Below are positions 15,170 through 23,723 of a DNA stretch of 64,000 nt, in pieces. The DNA is taken from NCBI GenBank assembly GCA_035547515.1, contig DASZUS010000079.1, positions 81,502 to 145,501 on the forward strand, given 5' to 3'. The position numbers and the translations under genes are program-made. The notes under the pieces were generated by a model. The model made no database searches and was not told the DNA's origin. It saw nothing but the letters and a program-made list of their open reading frames with translations. Origin of the DNA: DASZTV01 sp035547515 (GTDB lineage Bacteria; Actinomycetota; Actinomycetes; JAFAQI01). Each line of letters starts with the position of its first letter. The first letter of the stretch is position 1.

Positions 15170-16850
15170 TCTCGCGCAGCCGGGCGTGCAGCGCGGCGTT
15201 GTCGCCGCGGTTCGTGCGGATCTCGACGATGCGGATGCCGCCGTACGTCGACAGCGCGTCGGCGAGCTCGCCGGCTGAGGCAACGCGCTGGTAGGCCACG
15301 CCGTACGCCGCGGCCAGTGCCTCGAGCTGCACACCGTGGGGGGTGCCGAACAGCCTCTCGAACGAGCCCCGCTCGACGGCACTGCCCTGAGGCAGCAGCG
15401 AAAAGATCCCGCCGCCGTCGTTGTTGATCACGACGTAGATCACATCGGCACCGGATGCCGCGTCGCCGATCAGCCCGTTGCTGTCGTGCAGCAATGACAG
15501 GTCCCCGCACAGCGCGACTGTCGGGCCGGACCCTCGGCCGATCGCGATGCCTTGCGCCGTGGAGACGAAGCCGTCGATCCCGCTGACACCGCGGTTGGCG
15601 TAGACCGTGATGTCTCCGCGCGGCTCCATGACCAGGTCCATGTCACGGATCGGCATCGACGATGACACGACGAGCGCGGCGCCAGCCGGGACAAGCCGGC
15701 ACACGTCGCGCACTACGCGCGGTTCGCTCAGCTCTGCGGTCTCGTCGAGGATCGCGTCGACGGCTTGACCGGCTGCGCGCGACGCAGACAGCCAGCCCCC
15801 GAGCCAGCTCTCATCCGCGCGATGCCCCGATGGATCGACTACGTCGAATGCCGTCGCGGAAGTGACGACGACTCGTTCCGCCGAGCGCGTGGTGTCCCAG
15901 TTGCCGCCGTCGGGAGAGACGACGATGTGCCGGGTCCGCTTCAGCCAGTCCTGCACCGGCCGGGAAAGCCCGATCCGCCCGACGACGACGGCGATGTCGG
16001 GCGCGTGCCTTTCGACGAAAGCTGCGTCGCGCAGCAGGGCGTCCGCGGCGCGGATCGCCGCGGGCCCCCGCCGGGCGTTGCTGTGCGGCTCGGCGATCAA
16101 CGGCCAGCCGACCGCCTCGCACCAGCGCAGAACCGGCGCCGGGTCTCCGGCGACGTCGCCCACGACGACGACCCCGTTGCGGGCGTCACCCAAGGCGGCC
16201 GAGAGCTCGTCGGGCGAGCTCGGGCCCGCGGGCGTCTCGACGTGCAGCTCACGTGTGCGTTCCAAGCCGAGCTCGTAGCCGAAGCCGACGCCGTCGTCGA
16301 CGGGGACCAGCGGTTCGCGGAGCGCGAGGTTCAGGTGCACCGGCCCGACCGGCCTGCCGTGCAAGCCCATGCAGCCCTCGACGGCGCCGCGCACCGTCTC
16401 GCGCCACGCGTCGACGGCGTCGGGGTGAGCCTCCGGCGCCGGGACGTCGTAGGACCAGCGCACCGCGCCGCCGTACATCCCGGACTGTTCGACAGTCTGG
16501 TTCGCGCCGATCCCGTGGAGCTCGGGCGGCCGGTCAGCGGTGAGCACGAGCAACGGGACGCGGGCGAGGTCGGCCTCCATGACCGCGCCGTGGAAGTACG
16601 TCGTGGCGGTGCCGGACGTGCACAGCACCGGTACGACGTCGCCGGTGGCCTTCGCAATCCCCAGGGCGAGGTACGCCGCGGACCGCTCGTCGATCCGCAC
16701 GTGCACCGCGAGCTTCGGGTGTTCCGCGAAGGCAAGCGCGACCGGCGTGGAGCGCGACCCCGGCGCGATCACCGCATGCCGAGCGCCGCGCCGGACGAGC
16801 TCGTCGGCCAGCACGAGGGCGAACGCGCGGCCCGCGTTCTCAGCCGGCAT
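15150..16850 (-). CDS. menD: 2-succinyl-5-enolpyruvyl-6-hydroxy-3-cyclohexene-1-carboxylate synthase
   Basis: ThDP-dependent enzyme joining isochorismate and 2-oxoglutarate to SEPHCHC in menaquinone synthesis. 566 residues, three-domain ThDP fold. The N-terminus has APGSRSTPVALAF, HVRIDERSAAYLALG (cofactor-activating Glu) and CTSGTATTYFHGAVMEA; the C-terminal half has NRGVSGIDGFVSTAQG and the Mg/diphosphate motif GDLSLLHDSNGL. ATG at 16850 lies inside the end of menC (11-nt overlap), making it the last gene of the menA-menC-menD unit. Confidence 0.96.
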   Translation of the reverse strand: MPAENAGRAFALVLADELVRRGARHAVIAPGSRSTPVALAFAEHPKLAVHVRIDERSAAYLALGIAKATGDVVPVLCTSGTATTYFHGAVMEADLARVPLLVLTADRPPELHGIGANQTVEQSGMYGGAVRWSYDVPAPEAHPDAVDAWRETVRGAVEGCMGLHGRPVGPVHLNLALREPLVPVDDGVGFGYELGLERTRELHVETPAGPSSPDELSAALGDARNGVVVVGDVAGDPAPVLRWCEAVGWPLIAEPHSNARRGPAAIRAADALLRDAAFVERHAPDIAVVVGRIGLSRPVQDWLKRTRHIVVSPDGGNWDTTRSAERVVVTSATAFDVVDPSGHRADESWLGGWLSASRAAGQAVDAILDETAELSEPRVVRDVCRLVPAGAALVVSSSMPIRDMDLVMEPRGDITVYANRGVSGIDGFVSTAQGIAIGRGSGPTVALCGDLSLLHDSNGLIGDAASGADVIYVVINNDGGGIFSLLPQGSAVERGSFERLFGTPHGVQLEALAAAYGVAYQRVASAGELADALSTYGGIRIVEIRTNRGDNAALHARLREITTGTA

Positions 16851-17805
16851 CCGAAACCTCCCGCGCCGCGGCGAGCCGCTCGGTCCACCAGCGCGCCGTC
16901 TCGTCGTCGGAGGCGTATCGCGAGAGACGCTGCGCCGACGGCTCGATCGTGCGCACAGCGAGCCGCCCCTCCACCGGGACCAGGGGGTCCTCGCACACGT
17001 CGCCGTCCAGCAGCGTGACGGTGCCGAGCCCGCACGCGTAGGGCAGCTCCGGCAGTGCGGCGGCGAGCGCCACGCCGGCGGCGATCCCCACGGAAGTCTC
17101 GATCGCGCTGGAGACGACCACGGGGAGCCCGCACGCGTCGGCGACCTCGAGACAGGCGCGGACGCCGCCGAGCGGCTGCACCTTCAGTACGACGATGTCG
17201 GCCGCCTCCAACCCGGCGACCCGCAGCGGGTCCTCGGCGGTCCGCACCGACTCGTCCGCGGCGAGCTGCACGTCGACGCGGCGCCGAAGCTTTGCCATGT
17301 CCTCGAGCGTGGGCACCGGCTGCTCGGCGTACTCGAGGTCGAACCGGGACAGCTCCGCCAGCGCGCGCGCTGCTTCGTCGACGTCCCACGCGGCGTTGGC
17401 GTCGACGCGTAGCCGGCCCGAAGGCCCCAGGGCATCCCGCACCGCCTCGACCCGGGCGATGTCGTCGGCGAGCGTCTGACCCCGCTCGGCGACTTTCACC
17501 TTCGCCGTGGCACAGCCGGATGCGGAGGTCATCGCGTGTGCCTGTTCCGCTCCGACCGCGGGGACGGTCGTGTTGACCGGAACCGAGTCGCGCACCGGCG
17601 CGGGCCATCCCACAACCGCCGCCTCGCGGGTTGCGGCGAGCCACCGCACCGCGACCGAGGGCGGGTACTCCGGGAACGGCGAGAACTCACCCCATCCGGC
17701 GGGTCCTTCGACCAGAACCCCGCGGCGGCGCTCCTGCCCGCGAAAGCGCACCCGCATGGGGATGTCGAAGACGTGACGTCGGCTCGCCCAGTCGGCCGGG
17801 CTCAC
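16840..17805 (-). CDS. menC: o-Succinylbenzoate synthase
   Basis: Dehydrates SHCHC to o-succinylbenzoate. 321 residues, enolase superfamily, actinobacterial MenC type. Visible catalytic features: ATAKVKVAE with the KxK lysines, the metal ligands in VDANAAWD, EYAEQPV and AADESVR, and the second lysine in VVLKVQPLGG. The reading frame is open further upstream, but GTG at 17805 gives the family N-terminus and overlaps the menA stop as GTGA, so translation is coupled to menA. Confidence 0.94.
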   Translation of the reverse strand: MSPADWASRRHVFDIPMRVRFRGQERRRGVLVEGPAGWGEFSPFPEYPPSVAVRWLAATREAAVVGWPAPVRDSVPVNTTVPAVGAEQAHAMTSASGCATAKVKVAERGQTLADDIARVEAVRDALGPSGRLRVDANAAWDVDEAARALAELSRFDLEYAEQPVPTLEDMAKLRRRVDVQLAADESVRTAEDPLRVAGLEAADIVVLKVQPLGGVRACLEVADACGLPVVVSSAIETSVGIAAGVALAAALPELPYACGLGTVTLLDGDVCEDPLVPVEGRLAVRTIEPSAQRLSRYASDDETARWWTERLAAAREVSDAG

Positions 17806-18701
17806 CTGATGAGCAGACCCGCCGCAAGCAGCACCGCGACCGCGAGCTCCAGCTTCCCGGTGCCGCCCAGCGCGGGGATGAGGGCGCGGCCGACGCCACC
17901 GCCGCGAACCGCTGCCACCGGTTCCTTCGCGAGTGGCAGCGCGAGCAGCGCGAGCAGCGGCCATGCCGAACCGGCAGCGACCGGCTCGCCGATGACCGCG
18001 AGCGCGAGCCCGACGCCGATCGCGCCAACGAAGAGCTGGCGGGTGCGGGCCTCCCCGATGCGTACGGCGAGCGTGCGCTTGCCGGCGATGGCGTCAGTGG
18101 GGACGTCGCGCAGGTTGTTGACGACAAGGATCGCCACTGCGAGCACGCCGGTCGCAACCGCCGCGATCCAGGCGGTCGCGGGCAGCCGGCTGTGCTGCAC
18201 GTAGCTCGAACCGAGTGTTGCGACCAGACCGAAGAAGACGAAGACGAACACCTCGCCGAGGCCGGCGGAGGCGTACGGGCGAGGGCCGCCGCTGTAGCCG
18301 AGCAGCGCGAGGAACGCCGCGGCACCGATGGCGAGCAGCCACCACGAGACCATCGCCGCCAGCGCCAGCCCGGCGGCAGCCGCGACGAGCATGGCGATCG
18401 CGATGGCGACCCGCATCGCCCGCGGGCTGACCAGGCCACTGGCGACTGCCCGACGTGGTCCCGCGCGCTGCACGGTGTCGACGCCCCGGACGCCGTCGAA
18501 GTAGTCGTTGGCGAAGTTGACAGCGACCTGGACCGCGAGCGCGACCACGACGACGAGGGCGAACCGCGCGGCGTTGATGTGGCTGAGGCCTGCCGAGCCC
18601 GCAGCGGTGCCGACGAGCACGGGCGCGAGCGATGCCGGCAGGGTGCGCGGTCGCGAAGCCTCCAGCCACGTCCGCAGCGGGCTCACCCGCTCCTCGCTCA
18701 C
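17802..18701 (-). CDS. menA: 1,4-dihydroxy-2-naphthoate polyprenyltransferase
   Basis: Attaches the polyprenyl tail to 1,4-dihydroxy-2-naphthoate, giving demethylmenaquinone. 299-residue UbiA-family integral membrane protein with about eight hydrophobic segments. Both prenyl-diphosphate/Mg motifs are clear: NFANDYFDGVRGVD and NNLRDVPTDAIAGKRTLAVRIG. GTG at 18701 is chosen because an AAGGAG site lies 6 nt upstream; in-frame GTG and ATG codons further up lack one. First gene of the leftward menA-menC-menD operon, 44 nt from divergent menE. Confidence 0.95.
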   Translation of the reverse strand: MSEERVSPLRTWLEASRPRTLPASLAPVLVGTAAGSAGLSHINAARFALVVVVALAVQVAVNFANDYFDGVRGVDTVQRAGPRRAVASGLVSPRAMRVAIAIAMLVAAAAGLALAAMVSWWLLAIGAAAFLALLGYSGGPRPYASAGLGEVFVFVFFGLVATLGSSYVQHSRLPATAWIAAVATGVLAVAILVVNNLRDVPTDAIAGKRTLAVRIGEARTRQLFVGAIGVGLALAVIGEPVAAGSAWPLLALLALPLAKEPVAAVRGGGVGRALIPALGGTGKLELAVAVLLAAGLLIR

Positions 18702-18730
18702 GCCTGCTCCTTCGGCCGTCACCGCTCGAT

Positions 18731-18736
18731 TACCGT
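18731..18736 (+). promoter_or_regulatory. Possible -10 box TACCGT for menE
   Basis: TACCGT is 9 nt before the menE ATG at 18746, in the 44-nt divergent gap with menA; slightly longer spacing than the other leaderless-type boxes here. Confidence 0.4.
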
Positions 18737-18745
18737 CGTACCACG

Positions 18746-19867
18746 ATGCCAGCAAGCGGATTGCGCCAGCTCGTCAGCCTCGCGATGCCGCCGGGGGAGG
18801 AGTTCCTCGCAGCCTTCGACGCGGCGTGGAACGCCGGTCACGCGGTGCTGCCACTGGACCCGCACGCTCCGCCGGCCGCCCACGAGCAGCTACTGGCGGC
18901 GATGCGACCGGACGAACCGGTCGACGTCGATGTCGCGCTGATCATCGCGACATCCGGTTCGACCGGTGAGCCGAAAGGCGCGCAGCTGAGCCGCGCCGCG
19001 ATCGAGGCGTCCGGCCGGGCAACGCATGCGCGGATCGGCTGCGAGCCGGACGATGTCTGGCTCGCGTGCCTGCCGTGGCACCACATCGGCGGCCTTCAGG
19101 TGATGCTGCGGGCGCGGCTGCTCGGCATCCCGCTCGTCGTGCACGAGCGGTTCGACGTCGAGCGGTTCGCCGCGGTGGACGCGACTCTCACCTCGCTCGT
19201 GCCCACCCAGCTCACGCGGCTGCTCGAGGCCGGTGTCGACCTGTCTCGGTTCCGCGCGATCCTGCTCGGCGGCGCCGCGGCTCCGGTCGAGCTCGTGGAA
19301 CGTGCCCGCGCGTCGGGGGCGAACGTCGTGACGACGTACGGGATGAGCGAGACGGCCGGCGGCTGCGTGTACGACGGGACGCCGCTCAACGGTGTCGAGG
19401 TGCGCACGCTCGACGACGGCAGGCTGGCGCTTCGCGGCCCGATGCTGATGTCGGGCTACCGGCTGCGCCCCGACCTCACGGCGCAGGCCCTGGTCGACGG
19501 CTGGCTGGTCACGAACGACCTCGGCCACGTGTCGGCCGACGGGCGAGTGGTCGTGGCCGGTCGCGCCGACGACGTGATCATCAGCGGCGGCGAGAACGTC
19601 GCCGCGGACGCGGTAGCTGATGTGGTGCGGCGCCATCCGGGGATCCGCGACGCGGCGGTGGTCGGCGTACCCGACGACCGCTGGGGGCAGCGAGTCGTTG
19701 CGTTGGTCGTCGGCCGCGTGGAGCTGGAAGAGCTCCGGGACTGGTGCAGCCGCTCGCTGCCTCGCGCTGCGCTCCCGCGGCAGGTAGTCGTGCTCGACGA
19801 GCTCCCGCAGCTGCCCTCGGGCAAGCTGGACCGGCTTGCGGCGAGGCGCCTCGCGGGCGCCGGCTGA
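18746..19867 (+). CDS. menE: o-Succinylbenzoate-CoA ligase
   Basis: Activates o-succinylbenzoate to its CoA thioester for MenB. 373 residues, a short ANL-superfamily adenylating enzyme typical of actinobacterial MenE. Motifs: IIATSGSTGEPKGAQLS (P-loop-like), TTYGMSETAGG (A5), a TNDLGHVSADGRVVVAGRADD segment (A7/A8 hinge) and SGKLDRLAARRL near the C-terminus with the catalytic lysine. Start ATG at 18746. Divergent from menA; menB, which follows in the pathway, is not in this window. Confidence 0.93.
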   Translation: MPASGLRQLVSLAMPPGEEFLAAFDAAWNAGHAVLPLDPHAPPAAHEQLLAAMRPDEPVDVDVALIIATSGSTGEPKGAQLSRAAIEASGRATHARIGCEPDDVWLACLPWHHIGGLQVMLRARLLGIPLVVHERFDVERFAAVDATLTSLVPTQLTRLLEAGVDLSRFRAILLGGAAAPVELVERARASGANVVTTYGMSETAGGCVYDGTPLNGVEVRTLDDGRLALRGPMLMSGYRLRPDLTAQALVDGWLVTNDLGHVSADGRVVVAGRADDVIISGGENVAADAVADVVRRHPGIRDAAVVGVPDDRWGQRVVALVVGRVELEELRDWCSRSLPRAALPRQVVVLDELPQLPSGKLDRLAARRLAGAG

Positions 19868-19878
19868 GCTCCCTAGAA

Positions 19879-19906
19879 GGTGGTCAAGCGGCGGTGGTCA
19901 AGCGGT
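19879..19906. repeat. Tandem 14-bp direct repeat
   Basis: Two adjacent copies of ggtggtcaagcgg plus one variable base (19879-19892 and 19893-19906), between the menE stop and the end of the small minus-strand gene. No function evident. Confidence 0.6.
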
Positions 19907-19911
19907 GCGGG

Positions 19912-20103
19912 CTACGCCGCGCCCGTGTCGGCGACCCAGCTCGTGTCCGCGGGCTCGCTGCGGTAGATCTCGCGCGAGTGCACCGGGGTGGCGAGATCGA
20001 TCAGCAGGCTGAGCGGTACCCCGTCGGCAAGCAGCTGCATGCAGTGCGCAGTCGCGTCCATCTCGTCGGGCACAACGAGCGGCCTACCCGCGGGACACGG
20101 CAT
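19912..20103 (-). CDS. Small conserved actinobacterial protein (hypothetical)
   Basis: 63 residues, ATG at 20103. The segment DATAHCMQLLADGVPLSLLIDLATP resembles short actinobacterial proteins of unknown function carrying a CM.LLADGxPLxLLxDL core; I recognise the pattern but know no role. It is amphipathic and helical, has no signal peptide and no metal motif. It lies 7 nt downstream of ugd on the same strand order (ugd is 5' of menE's convergent side), and it could be read from its own promoter. Alternatively it may be a fortuitous frame, but its composition is unlike the arginine/proline-rich shadow frames around it. Confidence 0.6.
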   Translation of the reverse strand: MPCPAGRPLVVPDEMDATAHCMQLLADGVPLSLLIDLATPVHSREIYRSEPADTSWVADTGAA

Positions 20104-20110
20104 CTAACGC

Positions 20111-21433
20111 CTAGGGGCGGCCGAGTGCCCGATATGTCCAGCCGGCAGAGCGCCAGCGCTCGGGATCGAGCGCGTTGCGGCCGTCGACGATCTTGCGCGC
20201 GGCAACAACTGCCGCAAGGGCATCAGGATCCACCTCGCGGAACTCGCTCCACTCGGTGAGCAGCAGTACGACGTCGGCGTCCCGCACCGCGTCGAGCATC
20301 GTGTCGGCGTAACGCAGGTCCGGGTAGCGGACCCGGGCGTTCGGGATCGCTGCGGGGTCGTAGACCGTGACCTCCGCGCCGGCCGCCTGCAACCGGCTCG
20401 AGACGTCGAGCGCAGGTGAGTCCCGGATGTCGTCGCTGTTCGGCTTGAACGCGGCGCCGAGCACCCCGATCCGGCGACCCGCGACCGTCTCGTCCAGGAG
20501 CTCGCGGGTGAGGTCCACCATCCGGACCCTCCGCCGGAGGTTGATCGCGTCGACTTCGGTGAGGAACGTCAGCGCCTGGTCGACCCCGAGCTCGCCGGCG
20601 CGCGCCATGAATGCCCGGATGTCCTTCGGCAGGCAGCCTCCGCCGAAGCCGAGGCCGGCGTTGAGGAAGCGGCCCCCGATGCGGGTGTCGTGCGAGAGCG
20701 CCTGCGACAGCTTCGTCACGTCGGCATGCGTGACCTCGCACACTTCGGCCATCGCGTTGATGAACGAGATCTTCGTGGCGAGGAACGCGTTGGCGGCAAC
20801 CTTCACGAGCTGCGCGGTCGCGAGATCGGTGACGACGACGGGGGTGCCCTTGGCGATGACCGGCGCGAACGCCTCACGCATCGCCTGCTCACCGTGCTCG
20901 GAGGTGACGCCGAAGACCAGCCGGTCGGGGTTCAAGGTGTCCTCGACCGCGAAGCCCTCGCGCAGGAACTCCGGGTTCCACACCACCTCGACGCCCTCGC
21001 CGGCCGGCGCTGACGAGGCGATGCGCGCGGCGATCCGCTCGGCGGTGCCGACCGGAACCGTGGACTTGCCGGCGAACACGCACGGCCGCTGCAACATCGG
21101 GGCGAGGCTGGTCACCGCCGAGTAGACGTAGTCGAGGTCCGCGGCGTACTCGTGCTCCTTCTGCGGCGTACCCACGCAGAGGAAGTGGACGTCGCCGAAG
21201 TCGGCGGCCTCCTCGTACGACGTGGTGAACCGCAGGCGGCCGCTGGCCAGCGTCTCCTGCAGCAACGGCTCGAGCCCGGGCTCGTAGAAGGGGACCGCCC
21301 CGCCCGAGAGCCGCTCGATCTTCGACGCGTCGACGTCGACGCCAAGGACGTCGAAGCCGAGGGAGGCCATGCATACGGCGTGAGTGGCGCCGAGGTAGCC
21401 GGTGCCGAGCACCGTCATCCTGGGGCCGGCCAC
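20111..21433 (-). CDS. ugd: UDP-glucose 6-dehydrogenase
   Basis: Oxidises UDP-glucose twice with NAD+ to UDP-glucuronate, a precursor of acidic polysaccharides and pentoses. 440 residues with the three-domain UDP-glucose/GDP-mannose dehydrogenase layout: Rossmann motif GTGYLGATHAV at the N-terminus, FVGTP-type segment FLCVGTPQ, WNPEFLREG, the catalytic cysteine in GFGGGCLPKD, and FKPNSDDIRDSPAL in the C-terminal domain. GTG at 21433 follows a TACCCT box by 7 nt. Divergent from fadE25 across 44 nt. Confidence 0.94.
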   Translation of the reverse strand: MAGPRMTVLGTGYLGATHAVCMASLGFDVLGVDVDASKIERLSGGAVPFYEPGLEPLLQETLASGRLRFTTSYEEAADFGDVHFLCVGTPQKEHEYAADLDYVYSAVTSLAPMLQRPCVFAGKSTVPVGTAERIAARIASSAPAGEGVEVVWNPEFLREGFAVEDTLNPDRLVFGVTSEHGEQAMREAFAPVIAKGTPVVVTDLATAQLVKVAANAFLATKISFINAMAEVCEVTHADVTKLSQALSHDTRIGGRFLNAGLGFGGGCLPKDIRAFMARAGELGVDQALTFLTEVDAINLRRRVRMVDLTRELLDETVAGRRIGVLGAAFKPNSDDIRDSPALDVSSRLQAAGAEVTVYDPAAIPNARVRYPDLRYADTMLDAVRDADVVLLLTEWSEFREVDPDALAAVVAARKIVDGRNALDPERWRSAGWTYRALGRP

Positions 21434-21440
21434 GCGGCAA

Positions 21441-21446
21441 AGGGTA
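21441..21446 (-). promoter_or_regulatory. Leaderless -10 box TACCCT for ugd
   Basis: Minus-strand TACCCT, 7 nt, then the ugd GTG at 21433. Lies back to back with the fadE25 box 19 nt away. Confidence 0.5.
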
Positions 21447-21465
21447 ATGGGCGCCGACGTCTAAC

Positions 21466-21471
21466 TACGAT
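21466..21471 (+). promoter_or_regulatory. Leaderless -10 box TACGAT for fadE25
   Basis: TACGAT, 6 nt, then the GTG at 21478. Confidence 0.55.
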
Positions 21472-21477
21472 GACAGG

Positions 21478-22647
21478 GTGAACCAGGCATTCGATCTCTA
21501 CACGCTGCCCGAAGAGCACCAGCTGCTGCGCAAGACGGTTCGTGAGCTCGCCGACGACAAGATCGCGCCTCGGGCGGCGGAGATCGATGAGAAAGCCGAG
21601 TTCCCCTGGGACGTGCACGACGCGCTGGTCTCGGCCCAGCTGCACGCGGTGCACGTTCCCGAGCAGTACGGCGGCGTCGGCGCGGATGCCATCGCTTCCG
21701 CGATCGTCATCGAAGAGGTCGCGCGGGCCTGTGCCGCGTCCTCCCTCATCCCGGCCGTCAACAAGCTCGGCACGATGGGCCTGCTGCTCTCCGGCGGCGA
21801 GGACCTCAAGCAGCGCTACCTGCCGCGGCTGGCCAGCGGCGAGGGCATGTTCAGCTACTGCCTGTCCGAGCCCGAAGCCGGCTCGGACGCCGCGGGCATG
21901 AAGACCCGCGCCGTACGCGACGGCGACGCCTACGTGCTCAACGGCACCAAGCGGTGGATCACCAATGCGGGGGTCTCGAAGTTCTACACGGTGATGGCCG
22001 TCACCGACCCGGACAAGGGCGCCAACGGCATCTCCGCCTTCATCGTCGAGAAGGAAGACGCCGGGGTGAGCTTCGGCGCGCCGGAGAAGAAGCTCGGCAT
22101 CAAGGGCTCGCCGACGGCGGAGGTCTACTTCGACAACGTCCGGGTTCCGGCGGACCGGATGATCGGCGAGGAGGGCACCGGCTTCAAGACTGCGCTGAAG
22201 ACCCTCGACCACACTCGGCTGACGATCGGCGCGCAGGCTCTCGGCATCGCGCAGGGCGCGGTCGACTACTGCACCAGGTACGTCCAGGAGCGCAAGCAGT
22301 TCGGCAAGGCGATCGCGGAGTTCCAGGGGGTGTCGTTCATCCTCGCGGACATGGCGATGAAGACCGAGGCCGCCCGCGCGCTGATCTACCAGGCCGCGGC
22401 GATGTCGGAGCGCCTCGAGTCCAACCTCACTTTCATGTCGGCGGCCGCGAAGTGCTTCGCGTCGGACGCCGCGATGGAGGTCACCACCGACGGCGTACAG
22501 CTGCTCGGCGGCTACGGCTACACCCGCGACTTCCCGCTCGAGCGGATGATGCGTGACGCCAAGATCACCCAGATCTACGAAGGCACGAACCAGATCCTTC
22601 GCATGGTGATGTCGCGCAACCTGCTCAAGGCGAACCCCCTCCGATGA
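21478..22647 (+). CDS. fadE25: Acyl-CoA dehydrogenase, FadE25-like
   Basis: 389-residue FAD-dependent acyl-CoA dehydrogenase, very similar in pattern to M. tuberculosis FadE25: FDLYTLPEEHQ at the start, SSLIPAVNKLGTMGL, CLSEPEAGSDAAGM (FAD loop), VMAVTDPDKGANGISAF, KLGIKGSPTAEVYF and the catalytic-region IYEGTNQILRMVMSR. It oxidises short/medium acyl-CoAs and donates to ETF. The start is GTG at 21478. In M. tuberculosis fadE25 sits beside purE; here it is displaced by about 10 kb. The stop is followed within 4 nt by the ferrochelatase ATG, and an inverted repeat begins at the stop codon. Confidence 0.94.
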   Translation: MNQAFDLYTLPEEHQLLRKTVRELADDKIAPRAAEIDEKAEFPWDVHDALVSAQLHAVHVPEQYGGVGADAIASAIVIEEVARACAASSLIPAVNKLGTMGLLLSGGEDLKQRYLPRLASGEGMFSYCLSEPEAGSDAAGMKTRAVRDGDAYVLNGTKRWITNAGVSKFYTVMAVTDPDKGANGISAFIVEKEDAGVSFGAPEKKLGIKGSPTAEVYFDNVRVPADRMIGEEGTGFKTALKTLDHTRLTIGAQALGIAQGAVDYCTRYVQERKQFGKAIAEFQGVSFILADMAMKTEAARALIYQAAAMSERLESNLTFMSAAAKCFASDAAMEVTTDGVQLLGGYGYTRDFPLERMMRDAKITQIYEGTNQILRMVMSRNLLKANPLR

Positions 22648-22697
22648 GCGGATGGCACATGACTATTGCTCCAGCGATACGCATGTGACATCCGCTC
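22646..22697. promoter_or_regulatory. Inverted repeat across the hemH start region
   Basis: Arms 22646-22661 (GAGCGGATGGCACATG) and 22682-22697 (CATGTGACATCCGCTC) pair at 15 of 16 positions with a 20-nt loop. The element covers the fadE25 stop, the ATG candidate at 22652 and the GTG candidate at 22685, so it could be an operator, a translation-blocking hairpin for hemH, or a terminator. Confidence 0.55.
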
Positions 22698-23713
22698 GGT
22701 ACGACGGGCTGCTGGTTCTCTCCTTCGGCGGGCCGGAGGGCCCTGATGAGGTGATGCCGTTCCTCGAGAACGTCACCCGCGGGCGCAACGTCCCCCGGGA
22801 ACGGCTCGAGTCGGTGGCCCAGCACTACCTGCACTTCGGCGGCGTCTCGCCGATCAACGAGCAGAACCGCACCCTGGTCGCCGCGGTGAAGGCCGACTTC
22901 GCGGCTCACGGTCTGGACCTGCCGGTCTACTGGGGCAACCGCAACTGGCGGCCGTTCGTCGGCGACGTCGTCGCGGAGATGGCCGCCGCCGGGATACGCA
23001 ACGCGCTGGTCTTCGTCACCTCCGGCTACGCGTCGTACTCCGCATGCCGGCAGTACCAGGACGACCTCGCCGCAGCCGCTGCCCCGCTCGGTACGACCGG
23101 ACCCGAGCTGCACAAGCTTCGTCACTTCTTCGACCACCCCGGGTTCATCGAGCCCCAGCAGGACGCGGTGCGCGCGGGGCTCGCCGGTATCGACCCCGCC
23201 CGCCACGAGACCACCCGGCTGGTCTTCGTCGCGCACTCCATCCCTGAGGTGATGGCGGCAGCGGCCGGGCCGAACGGCGGCTTGTACGTCGCGCAGCTCG
23301 AGGCGGCGGCGGGGCTCGTCGCGCAGGCGGCCCCGGGGATCCAGCGGCTGCTCGCCTACTGCAGCCGCAGCGGCCCGCCGACGGTGCCGTGGCTGACGCC
23401 CGACATCAACGACGCGTTGCGCGATCTTGCCGCGCAGGGGGTGACCGACGTCGTCGTCGTCCCGATCGGGTTCGTCAGCGATCACATCGAGGTGCGGTGG
23501 GACCTCGATGCCGAAGCCGCGACGACCGCGCAGGAGCTCGGCCTCGGCTTCCACCGGACCGCGCCGCCGTCGGTGGACCCGAGGTTCGTCGCGATGGTCC
23601 GTGAGCTCGTGATGGAGCGGGTCGATCGGGCCGCGCCACGACGGGCGCTGTCCGACCTCGGCCCCGCGCACGACATCTGCCCGGCGGGCTGCTGCCGGGT
23701 CCCGTCTCGCTAG
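22652..23713 (+). CDS. hemH: Ferrochelatase (coproporphyrin ferrochelatase type)
   Basis: Inserts Fe2+ into a porphyrin late in haem synthesis; actinobacterial members use coproporphyrin III (also called CpfC). 353 residues. Family segments: GLLVLSFGGPEGPDEVMPFLE split near the N-terminus, YWGNRNWRPF, FVTSGYASYSACRQY, FVAHSIPEVM with the metal-site histidine, and VVVVPIGFVSDHIEVRWDLD with the conserved Glu/His region. The C-terminus has CPAGCC, a possible [2Fe-2S] cysteine group as seen in actinobacterial ferrochelatases. ATG at 22652 is 4 nt after the fadE25 stop; GTG at 22685 would also give a family-like N-terminus. Both starts lie in a strong inverted repeat. Confidence 0.93.
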   Translation: MAHDYCSSDTHVTSARYDGLLVLSFGGPEGPDEVMPFLENVTRGRNVPRERLESVAQHYLHFGGVSPINEQNRTLVAAVKADFAAHGLDLPVYWGNRNWRPFVGDVVAEMAAAGIRNALVFVTSGYASYSACRQYQDDLAAAAAPLGTTGPELHKLRHFFDHPGFIEPQQDAVRAGLAGIDPARHETTRLVFVAHSIPEVMAAAAGPNGGLYVAQLEAAAGLVAQAAPGIQRLLAYCSRSGPPTVPWLTPDINDALRDLAAQGVTDVVVVPIGFVSDHIEVRWDLDAEAATTAQELGLGFHRTAPPSVDPRFVAMVRELVMERVDRAAPRRALSDLGPAHDICPAGCCRVPSR

Positions 23714-23716
23714 CGT
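23711..23716 (+). promoter_or_regulatory. Leaderless -10 box TAGCGT for acetoacetyl-CoA synthetase
   Basis: TAGCGT begins in the hemH stop codon and ends 7 nt before the GTG at 23724. Confidence 0.5.
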
Positions 23717-23723
23717 TCGCCTC

